NCBI GenBank assembly: GCA_035574175.1
Contig: DATLZB010000228.1
Location: forward strand, 1-32,473
Reading direction: 5' to 3'
Length of the DNA stretch: 32,473 bases
DNA from: DATLZB01 sp035574175
GTDB taxonomy: Bacteria; Pseudomonadota; Alphaproteobacteria; Rhizobiales; Hyphomicrobiaceae
This document shows positions 1-7,221 of the stretch, piece by piece (position 1 is the stretch's first letter; each line of letters starts with the position of its first letter). Made by a program: the position numbers and the translations under genes. A model generated the notes under the pieces. It ran no database searches. It saw only the letters and a program-made list of their open reading frames with translations, and was not told the origin of the DNA.

Positions 1-407
1 GGTGTGCTTTCGCCGCCGGTGCCGCCCGAGAACTTCACGCTGCCGACGCTGGCGGACGCGGAGCCGCCAGGTCCTCCCTCATCGCTCGGTCCAGCCTGCC
101 CGCCCTTGGCGCCGACGCTGCAATTGCTCATGTCGGTGCCGTTGAACCATGTGTCGCCTCCATGTGAGCCGGAAGCGCCGCCACCCAATCCCTTGGCTCC
201 CACCCGATACGAGACGGAAGCGCCCGGCGTCAGCACCAGATTGGTGATCTTGGCGTAGGCGCCGCCCCCGCCCCCGCCGCGCCCATTACCGCCGCCCCCG
301 CCTCCGCCGCCGATGCATTCGATGGAGTTGTTGAGGCTGTTCCAGTCCTGCGGGACGGTCCATTGCAAGAGCGAGCCGGTGGTTTTGAGGAAGATGACCT
401 TAGCCAT
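1..407 (-). CDS. Glycine-rich tail-fibre/adhesin protein, N-terminal part (truncated by window edge)
   Basis: An open frame starts at ATG 407 (reads MAKVIFLKTTGSLLQW) and runs off the left edge without a stop, giving about 135 residues. After a short N-terminal region that includes the segment NSIECIGGGGGG come runs of glycine (GGGGGGGG, then GGGGG after NGR) and Gly/Ser-rich sequence. Such poly-Gly domains are common in distal fibre or adhesin proteins of phages, where they form receptor-binding tips. It begins one base after the stop of the tail-fibre gene and is probably co-translated with it. Product class is inferred from composition and position; the C-terminus is not visible. Confidence 0.7.
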   Translation of the reverse strand, partial: MAKVIFLKTTGSLLQWTVPQDWNSLNNSIECIGGGGGGGGNGRGGGGGGAYAKITNLVLTPGASVSYRVGAKGLGGGASGSHGGDTWFNGTDMSNCSVGAKGGQAGPSDEGGPGGSASASVGSVKFSGGTGGEST

Positions 408-408
408 C

Positions 409-1311
409 TCAGCCGAACCTCTTGACGTTCAGCATCAGCGCGATGCGCGTAATGGTCGAGACGCTATCGACATTGAAGCGCAGCACGTCGTTGGCCGCGA
501 TGGTGGTGGTCCAGCCCGTAAGCGTCGTGCTGGTCGCCTTGACGGCAGCGGTGAGCGTCGGCTTGGCCGATCCGGTGATGGTGTCCGCCACCGTCGGGGG
601 CGCGTTGGCAAACGTGTCCTTCCAGATGTCGATGACGATCGATCCCGCCTGATCGGCGAGCAGCGTCCAGCCGAGAATGGTACAGGCGAACGGCACCTGC
701 ACGTCGCCGATGACACCGGTCGTCAGCACGTTGCCCGCCCGATCGACGGTGTGCACAATGGCGGTCTGCAGGGTATCGAGCGCCCATGCGCCATCCCCGG
801 TCCGGCGGAGGGCGCCGGTGCCGGACAGCGCCTCGATGGCGACCAGATCGGGGCTGTTGCCCGATGTCAGCGCATCGAGCGCCGATCCGGTCACGCCATG
901 CACAATGAACTCCTGCGTGGCCGAAAAGTACGTGACACGGTACGGTGTGCCGGCCACCAGCACGTCGGCGGGCAGCGCCTGGCCGGTCTCCGCGCGCAAC
1001 GGCTTGGCGCCGGTGCCGTCCACATTGAGGGTGGCGCTGGCGCCATTCGTCGTGTGCGGCACCATGGTCAGCTCCTTGCCAGCGAGCGCCGACAGCGAGG
1101 CAAAGACCTGGTTCGTCGTCAGCGTGTAGGCGGTCGAGCTGCCGCCCGTGGTGAGGGAGGCCGACAGATCGTCCCTATACTTGGCGATGGCCGCCATCAT
1201 GGCCCGCGCGGAGTTGTTCACCAGGCTGGGAGACATTTCCTCCCGCCAGTTGATGGTGCTGTCCGCCGTGTCGTTGTTGTCAGCGGTCTTCGACCACTTG
1301 TGCACCGTCAT
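409..1311 (-). CDS. Tail fibre protein
   Basis: 300 residues. The N-terminus (MTVHKWSKTADNND, then INWREEMSPSLVNNSARAMM) matches the recurrent start of phage tail-fibre/appendage proteins: an aromatic 'W-S-x-T-A' strand followed by 'E...P..VN..ARAMMA', which is thought to anchor the fibre to the tail. The rest is Thr/Ala/Val-rich, beta-type sequence with no recognised enzyme motif. Its ATG overlaps the stop of the upstream gene (ATGA at 1308-1311), and the Gly-rich fibre gene follows one base after its own stop. Fibre identity is fairly secure; the receptor is unknown. Confidence 0.8.
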   Translation of the reverse strand: MTVHKWSKTADNNDTADSTINWREEMSPSLVNNSARAMMAAIAKYRDDLSASLTTGGSSTAYTLTTNQVFASLSALAGKELTMVPHTTNGASATLNVDGTGAKPLRAETGQALPADVLVAGTPYRVTYFSATQEFIVHGVTGSALDALTSGNSPDLVAIEALSGTGALRRTGDGAWALDTLQTAIVHTVDRAGNVLTTGVIGDVQVPFACTILGWTLLADQAGSIVIDIWKDTFANAPPTVADTITGSAKPTLTAAVKATSTTLTGWTTTIAANDVLRFNVDSVSTITRIALMLNVKRFG

Positions 1312-1973
1312 GCGATACCTCCGCGCTCGCGCATCGCGCGCATCCGCGATGCAAGGCGCCGACGCAACGTCGGCAGATGGACCTGCAACTCAAGGAGAGG
1401 CAGCGCGAGCCCGGGGTCCGCCTCAGAGGCCTGCCGCTGGCCCTCAGAAGGCGCGCCTGGCCGTTCGGGCGGCTGCTGGCTACCTTCCTGCGTGCCGCCG
1501 ATGACGGCCGTCTCCGGTCGATTTTGTGTGACCTGTGCAACTTGTGCTGGCGCAATGGAGCCGAATGCGCGGCCGTGGGCGGCGCGCCATTGGGCGTCCG
1601 TCATGGGATAGGGCTGCCCCGCCTCGTGCCTGGCCATGGCGCGCGCCAAGGGCACGGCCACATCGGGATCGGCCAGCATGTCGCGCGTGATGACGGTATC
1701 CGGCCGCAGCCCGGTGTCACGTACCACGCTGGCGAGATAGGCATCGCTCGCGTTGCCGCCGGACCAGGTGTGCAGCAGGTCGGCGAGGCTCTTGCCGGCA
1801 TAGCGCGAGGCCAGCAGGTCGAATTGGGCCGCCGCGCCGCTCTCCGCGTCCGGGAACACCGCGATCTTGTGTCCGCCGCCGATCGTCTCGGCACCGATGG
1901 CGCCGAAGCGCTGGGCGGACGGTCCAGGGTACATCGCGCCCGGATTGGCATATCGCACGGATGCCGGGGTCAT
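1308..1973 (-). CDS. Probable virion-associated structural/cell-wall-processing protein
   Basis: 221 residues from ATG 1973, preceded by GAGGG. The first about 140 residues form a domain (SVRYANPGAMYPGPSAQRFG, later LLHTWSGGNASDAYLASVV) that I associate with phage structural proteins suspected of acting on peptidoglycan. The 'NPGAM' start and 'W-S-G-G-N' segment recall lysozyme-like virion enzymes, but I cannot assign a catalytic residue with certainty. The C-terminal about 70 residues are Gln/Pro/Arg-rich and low in complexity. It lies between the ejection proteins and the fibres, where a virion muralytic protein would fit. It could also be a plain tail structural protein. Confidence 0.5.
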   Translation of the reverse strand: MTPASVRYANPGAMYPGPSAQRFGAIGAETIGGGHKIAVFPDAESGAAAQFDLLASRYAGKSLADLLHTWSGGNASDAYLASVVRDTGLRPDTVITRDMLADPDVAVPLARAMARHEAGQPYPMTDAQWRAAHGRAFGSIAPAQVAQVTQNRPETAVIGGTQEGSQQPPERPGAPSEGQRQASEADPGLALPLLELQVHLPTLRRRLASRMRAMRERGGIA

Positions 1974-1983
1974 GTGGCCCTCG

Positions 1984-1992
1984 TGCTATAGT
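1984..1992 (+). promoter_or_regulatory. Extended -10 promoter for the 34-residue plus-strand gene
   Basis: TGC-TATAGT fits an extended -10 element (TGn followed by a TATAAT-like hexamer, TATAGT at 1987-1992). No good -35 is visible at 17 bp, which extended -10 promoters do not strictly need. Transcription would start near 1999, about 40 nt before the start codon at 2040. It points against the surrounding leftward operon. Confidence 0.4.
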
Positions 1993-2039
1993 CGTCCGCC
2001 CACAAACCATGTAGAGAGGGAGCGGAAAGGAGTGCCGCC

Positions 2040-2144
2040 ATGGACATGATCCTGATCGCAGCGGTGCTGATCCAATACGCCTGGCAGACGCTGCCGTTCT
2101 GGCTCGGCGTATGGCTGGTGTTCAATTCAGAGCGGCTGGTGTAG
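2040..2144 (+). CDS. Small single-span membrane peptide (34 aa), moron-like
   Basis: ATG 2040 to TAG 2144 encodes MDMILIAAVLIQYAWQTLPF followed by a hydrophobic WLGVWLV segment and a short polar tail (NSERLV). Almost the whole peptide could span a membrane. A strong Shine-Dalgarno sequence (AAAGGAG) ends 7 nt before the ATG, and an extended -10 promoter lies upstream. It sits on the opposite strand in the only sizeable gap between leftward late genes (1974-2151). Its own promoter and ribosome site suggest a moron expressed in the lysogen, perhaps for surface change or superinfection exclusion, but that role is a guess. I recognise no family. Confidence 0.5.
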   Translation: MDMILIAAVLIQYAWQTLPFWLGVWLVFNSERLV

Positions 2145-2151
2145 ACGCACA

Positions 2152-4218
2152 TCAGCGATCCTCCCCGTCAGGGACGAGCTGCATCGCCGCCGCACCGCGC
2201 GGTGCGCCAACAAACGCCTCATCCCACGACCGCAGCGCCCTCAGCATCTGCGGTGTGTGCGCAACCTGCTTGATGGCCTGCTGACGCACCGCTGGGTCCT
2301 GCGACACCAGCATCTCAGCCACCTTGCGCACGACACGCTCGTCTATCCTTACACCGGCGCGGCGCGCGCCCAGGATCAGCCCGGCGGTGAACCACGTGGA
2401 AGGATCGGTCGGGTTGCCGCCGCCCATGTAGAGGCCGACACCACCGGCTATCCCCAGCTCGACAAGCTGACGCGCCGTCGTCGAGTTCTGCATCGCGCCG
2501 CGCATGAGGTCCATGACGCCCTCGACGCGCATGAAGGCCTCCATCTCGCGCGCGGCTTCGGGACCGAGCGCAATTTCGAGCTTCTGCCGCGCCGCGTTCG
2601 ATCCGGCCACCTGAGCGCCTATGCTGCGGCGGTCGGCCACGTTGTTCAGCCGCTCCAGCATGCGGGACGCAAAGCCCTGCCGGAACATCGCACGCTCATT
2701 TGGTGTCATGCTCTCGACGGCGCGCTTCGCTTCCGCGAGGTCATAGCGCTGCATGGCAAACTTCTCGCCAGCCTCCAGCGCGTCCTCCGCCTGAAAGAAC
2801 CCAGCCGCTGTGCGCCGTGCCGCTGCGTACTCGGGAAACGTCTGATCGAGCGTCGCCAGCAGCCGCGACCGCAGCGCCGCGATATCGCGGGCCGCCTCGC
2901 GATTGCCGGCCTGTCGCAGGCTGCTGATGCGGTCATCCAGCACCCGCTTGACCTGATCCCAATATTCGAGCGTCGGGGCGCCCCACGATCCCGTAGCGGC
3001 AGTCTGCACCGTGCCGGCCGCCTCTTTGGTCGCCATCGCCTGCTCGGCAGCCTTCATGGCGTCCTGAAACGGCTTTGCCTTGGCAAGCTCATCGAAGTCG
3101 GGGTGCCATATGCCCTGCCGGCCTGACGCCAGCGCGCGCTCATAGGCCGGCGTCACCGCCTCGCGTGCAGTTCGCGTCATGGCCTGCGAGATGGCGGCTG
3201 CATCGGCTGGCGGCCCCACCAGCCGCGTCAGGAACTCTCCGGCACGATCCGCCTGCGTCTCAAATCGCCTGTCGATCGCTCGCTCAAGCACGCCGCGGGC
3301 CTCTGGCGAGGTGTTGGCGGCCGACCGCGCCAGAGCCCGCGTCGTTGCGCCACCGAAGTCCGCCACCATCAGCGGTTGGCCCGTCGCTGCGGCAAACGCT
3401 TCATCCGCAGGCGTCAATGCCGCAAGGCCCGCCTGCTGATCCCGCGTCAGCGCTGTGCCCACACGTCGCGCCGCCTCGCGCTCAGGATTGACCACGCCGC
3501 GCACAAAACTAGCGACCGGCTGCGTCGCCGCGCGCGTAAGGTCAGCAACCCCGCCCACCACGCTGCTCGGCACGCCCGGCGCCAGCGCAGCCGACACGGC
3601 GCCGGACACCCCGGCGCGAGCAGCCGAGACGCCCTGCTCCGATCCGGCCTGCTCGGCGAGCACATCCTGCGCTGCGCTCGCGCCGACCCCGGCAGCACCC
3701 GCAATGCCCATGCGCGCCAGCAAGCTGCGACCGAGACCCACAGGCGAGAATATCCCCATGGTGGCGCCGACCTGCGTCAGCACTTCGTCGAGGTCGCGCC
3801 CCGATGCGCCCGGCTTATTGAGGTAGGCGAACTCCGTCATGCCCGGCGCCCGCAGCATCAGGTTGCCGTGCCGGTCGCGCTTTTCCTCGAGGCCCTGGAT
3901 GTTCTTGCGCAGAATGTCGAGCTGTGCCCGCTCATCCGGGGTAACCGCCGACTGATTGATCGCCATCAGCGCCGTGCGAGCCTCTGGCGTCGCGGCGCCG
4001 GCCGTGCGCAGGAACGCCGGCAGGAACTCCGGCGCATCGGGAAACTCGGTGCGCAGCTCGCCCGTCACGATGTCGCGCTGCCGCTGCCAGAACGACGGCT
4101 TTTCTTCGGTCTGGCCGCCCTGCGGGATCAGATCGTCGAACATGCCGGCGCGCGCGGGACGCGCACCCTGCCCCTGCTGCGGGATCAGATCGTCGAACAT
4201 GCCGGGCCGATAGGCCAT
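2152..4218 (-). CDS. Large internal/ejection protein
   Basis: 688 residues from ATG 4218, one base after the stop of the preceding gene; the longer frame to 4293 overlaps that gene and is less likely. The N-terminus carries two copies of GMFDDLIPQ (residues about 6-14 and 25-33). A Gly/Ala-rich, possibly membrane-active region (VGATMGIFSPVGLGRSLLAR and beyond, residues about 150-230) is followed by a long helical, Ala/Arg/Glu-rich body. Size, composition and place between the connector and fibre genes fit the third ejection protein of P22/T7-like podoviruses, which leaves the virion with the DNA. No transglycosylase motif was recognised. Confidence 0.6.
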   Translation of the reverse strand: MAYRPGMFDDLIPQQGQGARPARAGMFDDLIPQGGQTEEKPSFWQRQRDIVTGELRTEFPDAPEFLPAFLRTAGAATPEARTALMAINQSAVTPDERAQLDILRKNIQGLEEKRDRHGNLMLRAPGMTEFAYLNKPGASGRDLDEVLTQVGATMGIFSPVGLGRSLLARMGIAGAAGVGASAAQDVLAEQAGSEQGVSAARAGVSGAVSAALAPGVPSSVVGGVADLTRAATQPVASFVRGVVNPEREAARRVGTALTRDQQAGLAALTPADEAFAAATGQPLMVADFGGATTRALARSAANTSPEARGVLERAIDRRFETQADRAGEFLTRLVGPPADAAAISQAMTRTAREAVTPAYERALASGRQGIWHPDFDELAKAKPFQDAMKAAEQAMATKEAAGTVQTAATGSWGAPTLEYWDQVKRVLDDRISSLRQAGNREAARDIAALRSRLLATLDQTFPEYAAARRTAAGFFQAEDALEAGEKFAMQRYDLAEAKRAVESMTPNERAMFRQGFASRMLERLNNVADRRSIGAQVAGSNAARQKLEIALGPEAAREMEAFMRVEGVMDLMRGAMQNSTTARQLVELGIAGGVGLYMGGGNPTDPSTWFTAGLILGARRAGVRIDERVVRKVAEMLVSQDPAVRQQAIKQVAHTPQMLRALRSWDEAFVGAPRGAAAMQLVPDGEDR
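4120..4205. repeat. Exact 29-bp direct repeat inside the ejection-protein gene
   Basis: The 29 bases at 4120-4148 recur exactly at 4177-4205, 57 bp (19 codons) apart. On the minus strand both encode P-GMFDDLIPQ at the extreme N-terminus of the protein. Identity at every codon position points to recent duplication or strong constraint. Confidence 0.9.
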
Positions 4219-4219
4219 G

Positions 4220-5506
4220 TCACAACCCCGATGGATCGACGCCCTGCTCGCGCAGGCGCTCAATGACGCGCTCGCGATTGGCGCCGCGGGCAATCGCCGC
4301 GCGCGCCTCGTTCAAGATGCTCTCCGCTTCGCTGCTCGGACGGCCGGCCGTCGGATTGACCGAGCCGGGCTGCCGGCCGGTGGTGACGCCCAGCTCCCGC
4401 AGGTCGATGCCGTAGGCCGCCGCGATGGGGGCCGGATCGTAGCCCGCCTGGATCAGAGCATCGGCGCGGCGCCGCATGGCGGACGTGAGGATTTCCCGGC
4501 GGCGCTCGAGGTTCCGCACGATCTGCTCGGGCTGCATGTCCGGGTTGATGTCGGCAGCGCGCCATTGCGCCTGCTCGGTCGCCGTCAGCGCCGCCCCGAA
4601 CAGCTCGTGGCGCTCGACGAGCTCGGAATTGCGCTTGTAGTTCTGCCACCACGACGCCGCCCGTGCGGTGTCCTGCCCGACGATACCCTCGGGCAAGTTG
4701 CGGCCGGCCGCCATCGCCAGATTGCCCGTATACGGGATGTAGCCCGCATACTCGGGCCGGAACTCCGCGATGTCGCGCGCCAGATTGGCGAAGCGAGTGC
4801 CCTCGTCCCTCAGCTTGTCCGTCTCACCGAGCGAGAACTGCCGCGGCCTTGCGCGCCCCGCCGAGGCCTCGGCGAGATACGCCGGATCGGCGGGGCCGCC
4901 TGGCGTCGGGCGCATGGTGCCGTCCGGCATGCGCTCCCAGCCGGCCGGCAGGTGCGTCACCTGGCTGCGCATGAGCTGATAGTCGCCGAAGGGTTTGGGC
5001 TCTCGACCCGCCGCGCGCTCCTGTTGCGCATAGTACTGATAGTTCTGGATGTCGGCGGTCTGCTGGCTCGGCCCGAACAGGCGCGGCAGCAGCGCTTGCA
5101 TCAGCGTCGGATTGCGCACGGCGGCTTCCGCCGTGGCGTCGTCGAGACCGGCGCGCACAAGGGCGTCGTAGGTCTGATTGCGTGCAGAGTTCGCCTCCTG
5201 CGACGCGCCGATGGCGCCAAGCAAGCCATGCTCGCCGACCCTGCTCAGATATCCCGTAAGGCCGCCATCGAACGGCCTCCGGCGCGGCGCCGCCTCCGTT
5301 GCCGGGGCCGGCCCGGCCGGGGCCGGTGCCAGGGATAACGGGACCGGTTGCGTTGCCGCCGGCGCACCCGCCTCCCGCATCGGCGCTGGCGTCACGTCGG
5401 ACACGGCGATCCCCGGCACGCCGGACGCCCGTCCGCCGGTGATGAGGTTGAGCAGCAACCCGGCCAAATGCGAGCGCTGCAACTGATCGTCCATCAACGC
5501 CGCCAT
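4220..5506 (-). CDS. Probable ejection/internal virion protein
   Basis: 428 residues from ATG 5506, which overlaps the preceding stop (ATGA). The sequence is mostly helical and polar, with an Ala/Pro-rich stretch at residues about 45-75 (PVPLSLAPAPAGPAPATEAA). The C-terminal half is rich in Arg/Glu/Gln and helical (EQAQWRAADINPDMQPEQIV). I recognise no enzymatic motif. It is the second of three adjacent genes in the slot where P22-like phages encode gp7/gp20/gp16-type DNA-ejection proteins, so the assignment is by position and composition. It is followed one base later by the 688-residue protein. Confidence 0.5.
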   Translation of the reverse strand: MAALMDDQLQRSHLAGLLLNLITGGRASGVPGIAVSDVTPAPMREAGAPAATQPVPLSLAPAPAGPAPATEAAPRRRPFDGGLTGYLSRVGEHGLLGAIGASQEANSARNQTYDALVRAGLDDATAEAAVRNPTLMQALLPRLFGPSQQTADIQNYQYYAQQERAAGREPKPFGDYQLMRSQVTHLPAGWERMPDGTMRPTPGGPADPAYLAEASAGRARPRQFSLGETDKLRDEGTRFANLARDIAEFRPEYAGYIPYTGNLAMAAGRNLPEGIVGQDTARAASWWQNYKRNSELVERHELFGAALTATEQAQWRAADINPDMQPEQIVRNLERRREILTSAMRRRADALIQAGYDPAPIAAAYGIDLRELGVTTGRQPGSVNPTAGRPSSEAESILNEARAAIARGANRERVIERLREQGVDPSGL

Positions 5507-6357
5507 CAGAACGGCCTCCCAAAGAGCACCCGACCGAGATTGAAGCCGAAGCCCTGGCCGCTCGTTTCAGAGCGGCCCGTCGCCGTGCCCTCCGTCTGCT
5601 GACCGAGCGCGCCCGCGCCGAACAGGATGTCCGCCAGGGCACGGAGATCGTCGACCGGCATGCGCTTCAGCTGCTCCTCGATGGCGAGGATCGCCGTCGG
5701 ACCGTAGCCGCGCGCCTCCAACGCCGCCTTGGCCGCGTCGATGCCAGAGGCGCGCGTCGCCAGCGCGTCGGTGTCGAGCCCTTGCGCCGTGGTCGCCGTC
5801 GTCTTGGCAGCATCGAACAGCTCGCCCGCCGCGCCGAGCTGGCGGTTGCGCTCCGTGTTGTACAGATCGGCTAGGATGGGCAGCTGTCCCTGCGTCACGC
5901 CGCGCGCAACGGCTTGCGTGTTCCCACCCGACAGATCGCGGCCGGCCGCCGCGAACTGCGCATTGACGCGCTGCGTGATGTCGTTGCCGACCTGCTGCAG
6001 CATGCGCTCGACGAACGGATTAGTCTGGAAGTCGAGGAATTGCCCCTCCGCCGTCGGCGTCAGGCGCCGGGTCAGATCGCTGTAGGCCGCCTCGACCGTT
6101 GGCGCGCGGCTGTTCGCGCCGAACAGATCGGCGGTCAGCCGCTCGATGTCGGCAGCGAACGGATTGCCCTGGCCCAGCGTTTCACGGAGCTGGCGTGCCG
6201 CCTCGACCTGCGCCGGCGTCGCCCCGACGTTGGCGACTTCGGCCGTCGTCCGATTGATGAGAGCCTGCAAGCCCGGGATAGCCACATCCCACGGGTCCTG
6301 CTGCGCACGCTCGGATCGCCGCGAGGTCTGTTCCTGCTTGCCGAAGTTGAAGCTCAC
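5506..6357 (-). CDS. Probable ejection/tail-assembly protein
   Basis: 283 residues; the start is GTG 6357 (MSFNFGKQEQTSRRSERAQQ), overlapping the preceding stop as GTGA. It is helical throughout, with repeated Ala/Gln/Leu patterns suggestive of coiled coil (VEAARQLRETLGQGNPFAAD, later ILADLYNTERNRQLGAAGEL). Such proteins are frequent directly downstream of the connector genes in alphaproteobacterial podoviruses and are probably the first of the ejection set. No catalytic motif is seen. Placement and composition are the only support for the role. Confidence 0.5.
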   Translation of the reverse strand: MSFNFGKQEQTSRRSERAQQDPWDVAIPGLQALINRTTAEVANVGATPAQVEAARQLRETLGQGNPFAADIERLTADLFGANSRAPTVEAAYSDLTRRLTPTAEGQFLDFQTNPFVERMLQQVGNDITQRVNAQFAAAGRDLSGGNTQAVARGVTQGQLPILADLYNTERNRQLGAAGELFDAAKTTATTAQGLDTDALATRASGIDAAKAALEARGYGPTAILAIEEQLKRMPVDDLRALADILFGAGALGQQTEGTATGRSETSGQGFGFNLGRVLFGRPF

Positions 6358-6794
6358 GACACCGCCCTCTCGTACACCATGCCATCATCAGCCCGGGCGA
6401 CGATCCGCCACTCGGGAAGCCACCTGCTCCAGCGCCTGGCGCTGGTAAACCGCATGACGCGGCATCCGTGATCGCGCGCCATCGCCATCAGCCTGTCCTG
6501 CATGGCGTCGCGCCACCCGAGGAAACAGGCGCCGGTCAGCCCCCTGATCCGCAGCACGCGTTCGCCATCGGGAATTTCCGTCAGCACAACGCCGATCACG
6601 GGGATGCCGGGGCCGTGCCTGATCACCGCCCACATCTGCACGCGCCCATCGAGCACATGATCGGCCACGTCCTCCAGCATGGCGCGCGCCTCGGGCGCGG
6701 ACAGCCGCCGCGCCCGCGCCGCATACAGCAGCCAGCGGCCGATGCTGGGCCACAGCGCCCCCAGCAGAGACGGATGCACCTGCATGATCCGCAT
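6354..6794 (-). CDS. GNAT-like virion protein (T7 gp13-type), tentative
   Basis: 146 residues. The core includes GRVQMWAVIRHGPGIPVIGV, later ACFLGWRDAMQDRLMAMARD, then HGCRVMRFTSARRWSRWLPE. This recalls the small acetyltransferase-fold proteins (T7 gp13 group) found beside ejection genes: a strand, a 'GW..A...L...A...GC' helix, and an Arg-rich 'R.GW.R.LP' end. There is no clear acetyl-CoA P-loop, so it may be a non-catalytic assembly factor. It starts three bases before the stop of the upstream 104-residue gene and overlaps the next gene by four bases (GTGA). Confidence 0.45.
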   Translation of the reverse strand: MRIMQVHPSLLGALWPSIGRWLLYAARARRLSAPEARAMLEDVADHVLDGRVQMWAVIRHGPGIPVIGVVLTEIPDGERVLRIRGLTGACFLGWRDAMQDRLMAMARDHGCRVMRFTSARRWSRWLPEWRIVARADDGMVYERAVS

Positions 6795-6796
6795 CG

Positions 6797-7111
6797 CTAC
6801 CCCTGCACCAAGAAGCCGAATGTCCGATCCGTCGCCGCATGGCTGTTGTGCTCGACGGTGAAAGAGCCCTGCCCCATGTTGGCAGCTGGGATGTAGACGC
6901 TGGTCAGCGCCGCCGCGGCCGACGCTGTGCGCGGGGTCAGCGCGATGCGCGACTGCGGGCCGACGTTGGGCGCAATGACGACGGTCTGCGTTGCATTGGG
7001 GGCCAGGGTGAACTCGCCCATGGCGATGGACCGGCCCTCGTACAGATTGCGGATCGCGCGGACGATGTTGACCAGCATGGTCTCGCCGATCGGAGGATAG
7101 TAGCCGCTCAT
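6797..7111 (-). CDS. Small phage structural protein, function unknown
   Basis: 104 residues from ATG 7111 with GGAGGG upstream. The second half (residues about 35-104: TLAPNATQTVVIAPNVGPQS, SRIALTPRTASAAAALTSVY, GQGSFTVEHNSHAATDRTFG) matches a pattern seen in many small phage proteins: 'T.V....V...S.I.L.P.TA.AA....Y......G.FT..H......DRTF'. It is probably a beta-sandwich virion or appendage protein. It is the first leftward gene after the inserted recombinase, and its transcription must cross that gene's antisense strand or restart nearby. Confidence 0.6.
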   Translation of the reverse strand: MSGYYPPIGETMLVNIVRAIRNLYEGRSIAMGEFTLAPNATQTVVIAPNVGPQSRIALTPRTASAAAALTSVYIPAANMGQGSFTVEHNSHAATDRTFGFLVQG

Positions 7112-7140
7112 GCCACCCCCTCCGAACGGCCCGGAATTGC

Positions 7141-7169
7141 TTGATTTTTGGCCTCGAACCTGTTATTGT
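7141..7169 (+). promoter_or_regulatory. Sigma70-like promoter of the serine recombinase
   Basis: TTGATT at 7141-7146 and TATTGT at 7164-7169 are separated by 17 bp in an AT-rich patch that stands out from the GC-rich surroundings. Transcription would start near 7176, about 46 nt upstream of ATG 7222. The -10 touches the left arm of the inverted repeat at 7169-7212, so recombinase binding there could autoregulate the gene. Confidence 0.5.
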
Positions 7170-7212
7170 TTCTGGGAATTGGTTTACGCGTTTCGCTATT
7201 TATTCCAGGAAA
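7169..7212. repeat. Imperfect inverted repeat, candidate recombinase crossover site
   Basis: TTTCTGGGAAT (7169-7179) and ATTCCAGGAAA (7202-7212) are inverted copies matching at 9 of 11 positions, with 22 bp between them. The 44-bp element lies directly before the serine recombinase gene. Serine recombinase sites (res, att) are often imperfect inverted repeats beside the recombinase gene, so it may be an attP or res site. The right arm also holds the AGGAAA that could serve as ribosome site. This is position and symmetry only. Confidence 0.35.
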
Positions 7213-7221
7213 GCTCGCAAG

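Noticed and set aside
313..1611. Long plus-strand open frame opposite the tail fibre gene
   Set aside because: Arg/Gly/His-rich composition typical of a GC-rich antisense frame; the minus strand has a recognisable fibre protein with coupled neighbours.
1970..2152. 60-codon minus-strand frame across the gap at 1974-2151
   Set aside because: Its end overlaps the start of the next real gene and it lacks a ribosome site; the plus-strand peptide in the gap has much better signals.
3376..5338. Plus-strand frames of 296 and 373 codons over the ejection genes
   Set aside because: Shadow frames with antisense-type composition, no ribosome site, and they cross several coupled minus-strand genes.
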